Below, piece after piece: positions 55,741 through 64,000 of a DNA stretch of 64,000 nt. Below the pieces are notes generated by a model. It did not search any database. It was given only the letters and a program-made list of their open reading frames with translations, and was not told the origin of the DNA. A program made the position numbers and the translations under genes. Position 1 is the first letter of the stretch; each line of letters begins with the position of its first letter. The DNA comes from Lepas anatifera (Eukaryota; Arthropoda; Thecostraca; Lepadidae): assembly GCA_034440635.1 (NCBI GenBank), contig JAOTON010001820.1, positions 395,001 through 459,000 on the forward strand, given 5' to 3'.

Positions 55741-55911
55741 AGTCCACCCAACCATTTCAAAATTTCCCAAAATATGTGCAACAATATTCTACAGCGCCCG
55801 TTTGAGGCCCACACCTCGCCGCGCGCAGCATCATACTCCACCTGAGCAACGGCGCTGCCCTGCAGTGTGCGCCCATCCAGGCCGAGAGAGGGCGCAGCGC
55901 GGTCGTCTCAC

Positions 55912-56074
55912 CTGGCCGGCGTACTCGATGACCATCTCTCCGGTGTCCAGCGGCCGTTTGCAGAAGAGGCCGCGGCCCGAGATGGACGAGCGGTAGACGC
56001 CCACTAGGTCGCGGGCGTTCTCGCACAGCTGCCGGTACCGCATTGCCATCGGCAGCTCCAGACTGTTGCCACGT
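55912..56074 (-). CDS. trx: trithorax/KMT2A-B methyltransferase, SET exon B (partial gene)
   Basis: The 163 nt exon encodes RGNSLELPMAMRYRQLCENA, VGVYRSSISGRGLFCKRPLD and TGEMVIEYAGQ. SLELPMAMR is the KMT2A/B linker leading into SET, and GRGLF is the first SET motif, which contacts S-adenosylmethionine. The exon starts with one base completing an Arg codon from exon A (phase 2 junction) and ends in phase 0. The acceptor is GTGTTGCAG|A and the donor CCAG|GTGAGA. The exon is GC-rich, unlike the surrounding intron. Its upstream edge borders directly on a 32 bp minisatellite. Confidence 0.95.
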
Positions 56075-56089
56075 CTGCAACACGCCAGA

Positions 56090-56495
56090 CGTCAGAACTT
56101 GCGCACAGCACGACGCAAGAGGTGTGTCAGGGCGGAGCAGAAACACGCCAGACGTGCGTCAGGGCGGAGCAGAAACACGCCAGAGGTGTGTCAGGGCGGA
56201 GCAGAAACACGCCAGAGGTGTGTCAGGGCGAATCAGAACCAGGTCAGACGTGCGCCAGGGCGGAGCAGAAACACGCCAGAGGTGTGTCAGGGCGGAGCAG
56301 AAACACGCCAGAGGTGTGTCAGGGCGGATCAGAACCAGGTCAGACGTGCGCCAGGGCGGAGCAGAAACACGCCAGAGGTGTGTCAGGGCGGAGCAGAAAC
56401 ACGCCAGAGGTGTGTCAGGGCGGAGCAGAAACACGCCAGAGGTGTGTCAGGGCGGAGCAGAACCAGGTCAGAGGTGTGTCAGGGCGGAGCAGAAG
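56090..56495. repeat. Minisatellite, 32 bp unit, about 12 copies, abutting trx exon B
   Basis: The unit is GCAGAAACACGCCAGAGGTG plus TGTCAGGGCGGA; a variant has AACCAGGTCAGACGTGCGCC. On the trx (minus) strand the unit contains TCTGGCGTGTTTCTGC. This parallels the real acceptor TCTGGCGTGTTGCAG at 56089-56075, so the array seems to derive from the intron's 3' end. The array is open in three plus-strand frames (up to 175 residues) only because the unit has no stops. Confidence 0.95.
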
Positions 56496-56499
56496 TAAA

Positions 56500-57170
56500 G
56501 AGCAGCCTCCAATACGCCTCAGCTCTGCTAGAGCCGAAAAAAAGATCAGGACTTGCACCAAGTGTGTTTAGAATGACAGAACCGATGCATTAAACGGGCT
56601 CTTACAAGCAAAAATAATCGCACATACATATCCAAATAATAACAATTGTAAACAATTGCATTGTTTATTTAACACCTTTCTACTCGATAACAGTGGAATG
56701 AAAAACCAGATAACGAAACTAAATCGCTACAGTTGTTTTTAACATGGACAACACTAGACAATTCCCTTTTTATCCATTAGTCTTTCTGCTGTTTACATCA
56801 CTATTTGCACTCCTTGGCCATTCGAGACCACTAATAAGTTGGCTCTTCAAAATAAATCGCTATTCGTCATGCTCAGTAAGATCTTCAGAGTGCTACCTGT
56901 TGCTGCAGACTTTCAAACCAGACCATTCGCGGTGTTATAGACACTCTTCCCACCTAATTAGAATAAAAATAGCAGTGACGGCGGAGGGCGGGGCTTCCGA
57001 ATACAGGGAGGGGCTTTATCGCGGTGATCAGCAGCGTTAACGATCAACGTCAAACAGTTACTTTATTAACTTAAAGAGCTCTATTGTCCGTGTGGCGAAT
57101 CAAACCGTCAACAGAAAACAAGATCAACGTGAAGAACTAGACCAAAACCAGACTTAGTGCTGCCACAGAC
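56500..57170. other. No gene recognised
   Basis: AT-rich intron sequence between trx exons A and B; no repeat or motif-bearing frame was seen. Confidence 0.4.
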
Positions 57171-57174
57171 AGCC

Positions 57175-57300
57175 CGGTACCACATAACAGCGACCTAGGT
57201 CCTGCACTGCGTTGTTTTGCGTCTCTTCGTTGACGCATTATTCCGGGAAAACCACGAGGGGGGATAGCTAATTCGTCTCCCCTTCTTCACGGGTTGCGCA
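57175..57300. mobile_element. Remnant of a TTAA MITE end
   Basis: GCGTCTCTTCGTTGACGCAT, then TTCCGGGAAAACC and a G-rich inverted block around GGGGGATAGCTAATTCGTCT and CCCC. These follow the order seen at the right end of subfamily C (8270-8345). No terminal TTAA is present, so it is a decayed or truncated piece. Confidence 0.45.
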
Positions 57301-57960
57301 ACTTAAAAACTGGTAACTGATGTGACTAGACACCCGGTTTCAAAACTGTCCTATTTGTTGCTAATTTGTCTGATATCGGGATTTGCTTAAGTAGATGAGG
57401 CCCTTCCTTTTCGACACGCATGACCCAAATCCTGTAGACAGTGCACTGAAATCCTAGATACCTCGCCGCCGCAGCGATGAATCGTCCACTTTTCTGTCAG
57501 AGAGGCAACATTGCTATAAGCCAATGTAGGAGATTGAGCCCTGGCACGAAAAATGTGAGGCATATGTACAGCCGGTTCCACACTGATTCGTAGGTATTAG
57601 TGTCAGTTGTTTCAAGCAATATCTTAAAAACGATTACACTTATCACAAAAAGGTTGCGTCTGAAGTAATGTATTTTGACAAGCTCTTTAAATGTAGACCC
57701 CTGCGAACTGGATGAGACGTCAATTTGGAAAATTATGTACAAAGAACTGTTTTCGCCGATCCCGATTATTTTCGGTGTTTTTTCTCAATTACTCCCGAAT
57801 TTTGGACTGGATGAAGTGCTTTGCAGGTCAGTTCATGCATCCAGTTAAAACGCAACAGGTGAGGCAGCAATGGTGTCGGCAGGAAACATCACTTGATAGA
57901 TATTTCGCAAAAACGGCCGCAGGCTACTACCTATCAATCAGTATGGGACCGCCTATACAT
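57301..57960. other. No gene recognised
   Basis: Intronic; frames in this block have no motifs that I recognise. Confidence 0.4.
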
Positions 57961-57966
57961 ACAGCG

Positions 57967-58106
57967 GACAAAAGAGTGCCACAGATCCTCCCCGATCGAG
58001 CTAAGTACTCATTTTCATCAAGTCTCATGGCCTTTAATAACGTCTGGATGATCTTGAGGCGATCTTTGACCACCTCCTCCAGCCCAACATACGAGAGAAG
58101 CGGCAC
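57967..58106 (-). other. Exon-like block of unknown origin (candidate nested or skipped exon)
   Basis: The minus strand has a pyrimidine-rich tract ending in an acceptor-like TTGTCCCGGAAG| near 58107. It is followed by an open frame reading PLLSYVGLEEVVKDRLKIIQ, TLLKAMRLDENEYLARSGRI and CGTLLSA, and then a donor-like GCT|GTATGT near 57966. The heptad-like pattern L..L.LDENEY faintly recalls helices in nuclear-receptor ligand-binding domains, but the rest does not fit. Exons A and B of trx join in phase without it, so it would be an alternative exon, a nested gene's exon, a transposed exon or chance. Confidence 0.25.
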
Positions 58107-58321
58107 TTCCGGGACAAAGAGAAAAGTGAGAAATTTCCCGTGCATTTTACAGTTCTATACGTGAAACAAGTATTATGAAACTGTTCAAGAGAAAGGTATT
58201 GTTGCTTTCCCATCCATTGGGAAAACCCATTTTCAAAACTTAAGAGAACATATTTTTCAATGCAATGCCCTAAAAGGAACGGTGCAGATTTTCTTTTCTT
58301 TTTTATATTATGGGTTTCCAA

Positions 58322-58950
58322 GGGTGGAAAACCATACCTTTGACCTCTGCTCGATCTCAGGTGGGGGTGGACAGTTCAGCCCCCTGACCCCCGGCGGCTC
58401 CGCCCCTGGTGTCAAATTTCACATTTGACTTTGGAGGTCCTGTTCACTACCCCCACCCAGCATGGTCCGACAGCACCGACTAAACTCGCTGAAAGGTCGG
58501 CTGGCCGTGGCTCCGAACCCAATATTCGGAGAAAATGCCACCTCATTCCCAGGGAATAATTCCTACCTTTGGCATCCATCTAAAGAATGGATGACCCTTG
58601 CGATCGCCAATCCATCAGAGCATAGTTAATAGCCGATGACCTGTCCCCAGACAGACAGACACAGAAGATAGTGAGACAGAGGAAGAGAAAGGAGAGGGCC
58701 TTTTATTGAGATGCATGCACTTAATCCTACCGTACTGCAAACCTGATAGTTCATTTCACCGTTGATGGGTCGAGTCCCAATCCAGTTGACATTGACGGAC
58801 AATTATCGTTAAAAGTACGGTCGATCAGAGTTCTAAAGGTCCAGCTTAATCACGGCCCGCCCGCTCCAATTTAGCGCCAATTTGTCAGTCCAAGCGACAT
58901 GGACGACACAATGGACTCCAGCCGATCCAGCGCAGCACGAGCGCGTCCCT
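58322..58950. other. No gene recognised; possible transposon end at about 58410
   Basis: CCGGCGGCTCCGCCCCTG near 58391-58408 looks like a hAT-type terminus, but no partner end or duplication was found. The rest is featureless apart from a short ACAGACAGACACAGA run at about 58652. Confidence 0.35.
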
Positions 58951-58953
58951 CAC

Positions 58954-59127
58954 CTGGAGGTTTTGGTGGGCGGCGCGGGCTGGGCCACCGAGCTGGGCTC
59001 CGGCCGCTGCCGGTGCTTGGAGGCCAGCCAGGAGAACATGTCGCTGGGCTTACGCTGGCGAAACCCCTCGGCTCGCGCGCACCCGAACTTGTTCTCGCGC
59101 AGGGGGCCGAACTCTGGCTTGTGGAAC
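58954..59127 (-). CDS. trx: trithorax/KMT2A-B methyltransferase, exon A with Win motif (partial gene)
   Basis: The exon encodes FHKPEFGPLRENKFGCARAE, GFRQRKPSDMFSWLASKHRQ and a Pro/Ser-rich end (RPEPSSVAQPAPPTKTS). CARAE aligns with the Win motif core (ARA) by which KMT2 proteins insert an arginine into WDR5, and DMFSWLASKHR is the conserved block just before the SET domain. The donor is TCCAG|GTGAGG. The proposed acceptor is GACGACAG|G at 59128/59127. An alternative, GACCAG|GCG at 59142/59141, would add ASDD in frame. The upstream exon lies to the right and was not recognised. The first seven coding bases are part of the adjoining minisatellite unit. Confidence 0.9.
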
Positions 59128-61645
59128 CTGTCGTCAGACGCCTGGTCAGGGACTGGTGGTCACTGTGGAACCTGTCGTTACGGACCTGTGGTCACTGTGG
59201 AACCTGTTGTCAGGGACCGGTGGCACCTGTTGTTACGGACCTGTGGTCACTGGAACCTGTCTTTACGGACCGGTGGTCACCGAGCAACCTGTCGTTACGG
59301 ACCGGTGGTCACTGTGGAACCTGTCGTCAGGGATCGGTGGTCACTGTGGAACCTGTCGTTACGGACCGGTGGTCATCGAGGAACCTGTCGTCAGAGACCG
59401 GTGGTCACCGAGGAACCTGTCGTCAGAGACCGGTGGTCACTGAGGAACCTGTCGTCAGAGACCGGTGGTCACCGAGGAACCTGTCGTTACGGACCGGTGG
59501 TCACCGAGGAACCTGTCGTTACGGACCGGTGGTCACCGAGGAACCTGTCGTTACGGACCGGTGGTCACTGTGGAACCTGTCGATACGGACCGGTGGTCAT
59601 CGAGGAACCTGTCGTCAGAGACCGGTGGTCACCAAGGAACCTGTCGTCAGAGACCGGTGGTCACCGAGGAACCTGTCGTTACGGACCGGTGGTCACCGAG
59701 GAACCTGTCGTTACGGACCGGTGGTCACCGAGGAACCTGTCGTTACGGACCGGTGGTCACTGTGGAACCTGTCATTACGGACCGGTGGTCACTGTGGAAC
59801 CTGTCGTCAGAGACCGGTGGTCACTGTGGAACCTGTCGTTACGGACCGGTGGTCACTGTGGAACCTGTCGTTACGGACCGGTGGTCACTGTGGAACCTGT
59901 GGTTACGGACCGGTGGTCACCGAAGAACCTGTCGTCAGAGACCGGTGGTCACCGAGGAACCTGTCGTTACGGACCGGTGGTCACCGAGGAACCTGTCGTC
60001 AGAGACCGGTGGTCATCGAGGAACCTGTCGTTACGGACCGGTGGTCACTGTGGAACCTGTCGTTACGGACCGGTGGTCACTGTGGAACCTGTCGATACGG
60101 ACCGGTGGTCATCGAGGAACCTGTCGTCAGAGACCGGTGGTCACTGTGGAACCTGTCGTTACGGACCGGTGGTCACTGTGGAACCTGTCGTTACGGACCG
60201 GTGGTCACCGATGAACCTGTCGTTACGGACCGGTTGTCACCGAGGAACCTGTCGCTACGGACCGGTGGTCACCGAGGAACCTGTCGTAAGAGACCGGTGG
60301 TCACTGTGGAACCTGTCGTCAGAGACCGGTGGTCACCGAGGAACCTGTCGTTACGGACCGGTGGTCACCGAGGAACCTGTCGTTACGGACCGGTGGTCAC
60401 CGTGGAACCTGTCGTTACGGACCGGTGGTCACTGTGGAACCTGTCATTACGGACCGGTGGTCACTGTGGAACCTGTCGTCAGAGACCGGTGGTCACCGAG
60501 GAACCTGTCGTTACGGACCGGTGGTCACCGAGGAACCTGTCGTCAGAGACCGGTGGTCATCGAGGAACCTGTCGTTACGGACCGGTGGTCACTGTGGAAC
60601 CTGTCGTTACGGACCGGTGGTCACTGTGGAACCTGTCGATACGGACCGGTGGTCATCGAGGAACCTGTCGTCAGAGACCGGTGGTCACTGTGGAACCTGT
60701 CGTTACGGACCGGTGGTCACCGATGAACCTGTCGTTACGGACCGGTGGTCACCGAGGAACCTGTCGCTACGGACCGGTGGTCACCGAGGAACCTGTCGTA
60801 AGAGACCGGTGGTCACTGTGGAACCTGTCGTTACGGACCGGTGGTCACTGTGGAACCTGTAGTTACGGACCGGTGGTCACTGTGGAACCTGTCGTCAGAG
60901 ACCGGTGGTCACTGTGGAACCTGTCGTCAGGGACCGGTGGCACCTGTGGAACCTGTCGTCAGGGACCGGTGGTCACCGTGGAACCTGTCGTTACGGACCG
61001 GTGGTGACTGTGGAACCTGTCGTCAGACGCCTGGTCACGGACTGGCGATCACCGAGGAACCTGTCGTTACGGACCGGTGGTCACTGTGGAACCAGTCGTC
61101 AGACGCCTGGTCACGGACTGGTGGTCACCGAGGAACCTGTGGTTACGGACCGGTGGTCACTGTGGAACCTGTCGTTACGGACCGGTGGTCACCGAGGAAC
61201 CTGTCGTCAGACGCCTGGTCACGGACTGGTGGTCACCGAAGAACCTGTAGTTACGAACCGGTGGTCACCGAGGAACCTGTCGTTACGGACCAGTGGTCAC
61301 CGAGGAACCTGTCGTCAGGGACCGGTGGTCACTGTGGAACCTGTCGTTACGGACCGGTGGCACCTGTGGAACCTGTCGTCAGGGACCGGTCGCACCTGTG
61401 GAACCTGTCGTCAGGGATCGGTGGTCACCGTGGAACCTGTCGTTACGGACCGGTGGTCACTGTGGAACCTGTCGTTACGGACCGGTGGCACCTGTGGAAC
61501 CTGTAGTTACGGACCGGTGGTCACTGTGGAACCTGTCGTTACGGACCGGTGGTTACCGAGGAACCTGTCGTCAGGGACCGGTGGTCACCGTGGAATCTGT
61601 CTTCAGAGACCGGTGGTCACTGTGGAACCTGTCGGCGGACAGCTT
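59121..61645. repeat. Minisatellite, 32 bp unit, about 78 copies, overlapping the trx exon A acceptor
   Basis: The unit is GAGGAACCTGTCGTTACGGA followed by CCGGTGGTCACC, with GTCAGAG and GTGGAACC variants. On the trx strand each unit reads ...GACGACAG|GTTCC, a copy of the exon A acceptor and its first bases. A block near 60011-60190 recurs at about 60555-60734, spacing 544 bp, that is 17 units, so higher-order duplication is present. All three plus frames are open over long stretches (up to 702 residues), with 96 bp, or 32-residue, periodicity. This is a property of the repeat and not evidence for a protein. Confidence 0.96.
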
Positions 61646-63040
61646 CTGGTCACTCTCAGCGTTCAACTAGAAAACTCCGACAAATCTGACAGCGCGGACT
61701 CGCATGCTTGAAAAGTAAGTGCTCCCATAAGTCAAGTTGGGATGTTTTATAGTGGATATTTGTCCTACGGATCGCTCGAAGCCCTTTGGCAATCATTTCA
61801 GTCTATGAAGCCGTTAGTTTTGCTCCGTCTATTCACATCTGGTGTCGTTTTTGAACAGCTGTGACCTTGACTAATCCATGCATACTTAGGTAAAGCGACT
61901 GAACGTGACCTATGAAAAAGGGCTTCACACAATTGTGTGTCCTTTATAGATATCGCTCGAGTGAGTTATTACCAGGGCCGGGCCGTCCGCCACCTAAGTC
62001 CATATCTCCGCTACGTGCATATTCTTTAAATGATAGCGGATTAACATAGCAATTTATATATGCATAACCAAAAATAGCTGAGTAGCGAGTAGCAGACAAC
62101 AAAAACTCAAAAGCATTACCAATACCGACAGCCTGTTAAGGGGCCCGCCGCCACCTCTCCCCAAAAAAGTTGGATATTGATAAAACAGTTTTCTCCATCT
62201 GGAAAAACCAAAGGCACACTGAGTAAATGCTTTTGTTGAGTGATTTTGTTTGCATATTTTATAATAAAACTGCTAATGTTTGATGTAAATTGCAAATAGG
62301 CAGAAGCTTTCCATGATATGATTTCTAAAAAATAAAATGCTTGGACTTGCAGGACTTCCCCGCTTTTGCATTCTGTGCATTCGGTATGATACTAGCAGGT
62401 CGTTGATAGTTGTTTGCAGTAGGCAAAGTACACTTCTGCGTTTCGGTCCATCATTTCATGTTGAAGACCAACACAGATTCAGGCGTCGCAGTAAGTTAAG
62501 AAACTAGACATTTACTTACCAATTCCAGGGAGAATTAAGTAACATGGCCTACTTTGGATGCCTATCTCTATAGGATACTCAAACTATATAGATATGTATT
62601 AAATCAGGACGTCTGATGATTGAAGGGGCATAGGGCTTTCTTTCTCATGCCTGGTTCAACGGACATTTGGTTCATCGGCAGCGATTTAACACGATCGCGG
62701 CGACAAATTGTCCCTTTATTCGTTTCCTTTCTGCGTGTAGCTTGAAACCGGTTAACGAAGTGAATATATTGAAATACGGTCTTTATTTCTCGCACGGAGG
62801 GCTGCCGAGGACAGTCCGAATAGAAGAGACAAGGTCGACAGAAGTCAAGTCTTTATCAGCTTCAGAAGCCGCCGGTGATTGAAAACACATCACTTTAGAT
62901 ATTACGGGAGCTGTACTAATGAGCACCTGATTGGTTCCATCACACTATTCGAGCCTGCGAACAGCCCGCGATGGACAGAAACAATTTCTTAGAGGCTCAG
63001 AACCGGCTCGTTATTTTATTGAAAACTAAAACGGGTGCTG
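61646..63040. other. No gene recognised
   Basis: No exon of trx or repeat was identified; presumed to be further trx intron. Confidence 0.4.
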
Positions 63041-63046
63041 CACAGC

Positions 63047-63243
63047 ACTGCACGCCCTCCCATCTCAGAGGCAGCGATGGTCGAGAAGGCAGCTCCCACC
63101 ACTAATCACAACACTGCACACCCTCCTACCTCAGTGGCAGCGAGGGTCGAGAAGGCAGCTCCCACCACTAATCACAACACTGCACACCCTCCCATCTCAG
63201 AGGCAGCGAGGGTCGAGAAGGCAGCTTCCCACCACTAATCACA
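63047..63243. repeat. Tandem repeat, 66 bp unit, three copies
   Basis: ACTGCACRCCCTCCCATCTC begins the unit, followed by AGAGGCAGCGAGGGTCGAGA and AGGCAGCTCCCACCACTAAT. Copies start at 63047, 63113 and 63179. It directly adjoins the tail of the LINE at 63244. Confidence 0.93.
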
Positions 63244-64000
63244 GCATCATCATCATCATTCGGTGTTTTTGGGCGGCCCGACTTCCATGGTCATTTTGCG
63301 CCCCCAACGTAAAGTGTACAACGCGATTCAGGAGATGACGCAGAGCAGATCGTTCTGAGGCGACAGCCTCATTCAGGATTCTATGATAAGTGCAGAAAAC
63401 AGAATGTGGGTTCAGAAGATAAAAAAGGGCGTAGCCCTCACACTCACATGCAGGAAAAAACACAGGAAGTACAAGCGGTTACGTAGGGGAGTAAATCACA
63501 CTGAATCCGACTTTCTTCAGGTAAGTCATAATGCTCGTGGTTTCGACGGACGGATGCTCCCCCAAGAGCGAAACCAGGGTGGGGGATCCGGGCAAATATC
63601 GACGCCTTTCGATTTTGAAATCCCGGCATTCGACCAGGACATGTTTCACAGATATTCTGTCACCACAACGCGGGGCCTCCGGCGGAGCATCACCGGTTAA
63701 GAGGTAGGCGTGTGTAGAGTGGGTGTGTCCCAGGCGAAGTCTACACAAAGTAACCTCCTCCCTTCTGCAGGTTGCGCTGCTTGACCACAGCCCCAACCGA
63801 GGTTTCAGCTCCCTCGGTTTTCTACCCTTAGGGTTGCCATCCCATCGCCGCTGCCATATTTCCGTGAGATGGTTCCGAACTCGTGGAAATAGGTCAAAGT
63901 ATGGAATTCGTATGCCACGGGGAGGGACTCCCCTCGCCGCTTCCTTAGCTGATGTGTCTGCTCTCTCATTCCCAGTGACACCAGAATGACTCGGCACCCA
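63244..64000 (-). mobile_element. Non-LTR retrotransposon, 3' end with RNase H (partial)
   Basis: The coding region enters from the right edge of the window as WVPSHSGVTGNERADTSAKE, the last RNase H motif with its catalytic aspartate (ERAD). It is followed by the C-terminal domain CRREEVTLCRLRLGHTHSTH and ISVKHVLVECRDFKIERRRY, ending at 63479. The 3' UTR of about 220 bp ends in an (ATG)n tail at 63244-63258, an ordinary kind of LINE tail. The C-terminal domain is the same type as in the 8.8-9.8 kb element but clearly diverged from it. The visible coding part is open. Confidence 0.9.

Larger units (their letters stand above)
16831..55911 (-). other. trx: Intron of trx, 39,081 bp, between exons B and C
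   Basis: The donor is GCCGGCCAG|GTGAGA at 55912/55911 and the acceptor GGTGCAG|GTGATA at 16831/16830. Exon phases match (0/0) and the two halves of the SET domain join without gap. The intron is filled with nested transposons and minisatellites. Directly before the acceptor is a tandem duplication, TGTTACGGTGA followed by TGTTACGGTGC. The pyrimidine tract is weak. Confidence 0.9.
56075..58953 (-). other. trx: Intron of trx, 2,879 bp, between exons A and B
   Basis: Donor TCCAG|GTGAGG at 58954/58953 and acceptor GTTGCAG|A at 56075/56074. Phase 2 on both sides, giving the TSRRGNSLELP join expected from the KMT2 family. It contains the 56.1 kb minisatellite at its 3' end and an unexplained coding-like block near 58 kb. 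Confidence 0.9.

Noticed and set aside
56043..56593. Open frames of 149-175 residues on the plus strand, repetitive
   Set aside because: Same reason: stop-free 32 bp repeat unit read in all frames, overlapping trx exon B antisense.
58391..58408. hAT-like terminus CTCCGCCCCTG
   Set aside because: No matching opposite end or target duplication was found, so it is only mentioned and not called as an element.
58882..61711. Very long plus-strand open frames (614, 702 and other lengths) that look like a repetitive protein
   Set aside because: They run in three frames at once across a 32 bp minisatellite without stop codons, antisense to trx exon A. The 32-residue periodicity follows from 3 x 32 bp. 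There is no independent sign of a gene.

Overview
The window is eukaryotic, and most likely from a metazoan of arthropod type. The evidence is three spliced exons of a trithorax/KMT2A-B histone methyltransferase on the minus strand, with canonical splice sites, very long introns and a dense load of animal transposons. These include non-LTR retrotransposons with an RNase H domain, Penelope-like elements with GIY-YIG domains, a Tc1/IS630-type transposase, hAT-like MITEs, TTAA-flanked MITEs and tRNA-derived SINE pieces. The SET-domain wording ([14 protein letters not shown]) is closer to arthropod trx than to the vertebrate proteins. I cannot name the species.

The one host gene recognised with confidence is trx (KMT2), read right to left. 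Exon A (58954-59127) carries the WDR5-binding Win-type motif and the region before SET. Exon B (55912-56074) starts the SET domain. Exon C (16684-16830) continues it to the NHSC motif. Phases agree at both joins. The A-B intron is 2,879 bp and the B-C intron is 39,081 bp. The last SET and post-SET part was not found and probably lies left of position 1, so nearly everything from 1 to 58,953 is intronic.

Region by region. 0.9-6.0 kb: a degenerate, GCC-rich tandem array of about 20 bp units, split by a TIR transposon and a hAT-like MITE. 7.3-8.3 kb: a TTAA MITE. 8.6-12.1 kb: a 5'-truncated minus-strand LINE, broken by another TTAA MITE. 13.0-14.2 kb: a decayed LINE fragment and a 32 bp minisatellite. 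16.7 kb: trx exon C. 17.3 kb: a SINE. 18.7 kb: a hAT MITE. 19.8-20.8 kb: two more MITEs. 21.1-22.5 kb: a broken Tc1-like transposase. 23.1-26.9 kb: a 28 bp minisatellite abutting a Penelope element, which is itself split by a TTAA MITE. 27-28.1 kb: TA microsatellites with an inverted Penelope fragment and a hammerhead-like motif. 28.9-32.1 kb: two further tandem arrays and a foldback. 32.7-35.4 kb: a LINE split by a TTAA MITE. 38.8-39.45 kb: a Penelope 3' end with a hammerhead-like motif. 41.3-42.4 kb: transposase remnants. 45.6-48.3 kb: a TTAA MITE split by a 1.9 kb hAT-like element. 50.5-51.3 kb: an intact TTAA MITE. 53.0-54.8 kb: a head-to-head inverted Penelope pair. 55.9-61.6 kb: trx exons A and B, each with a 32 bp minisatellite starting at its splice acceptor. 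63.2-64.0 kb: the 3' end of another LINE.

Main points of interest: (1) all three trx acceptors have tandem repeats directly upstream; (2) the TTAA MITE families keep a subterminal palindrome whose structure is conserved while its sequence changes; (3) one of those families carries a central palindrome of nuclear-receptor half-sites; (4) Penelope ends carry hammerhead-ribozyme-like cores with a minimal helix III.
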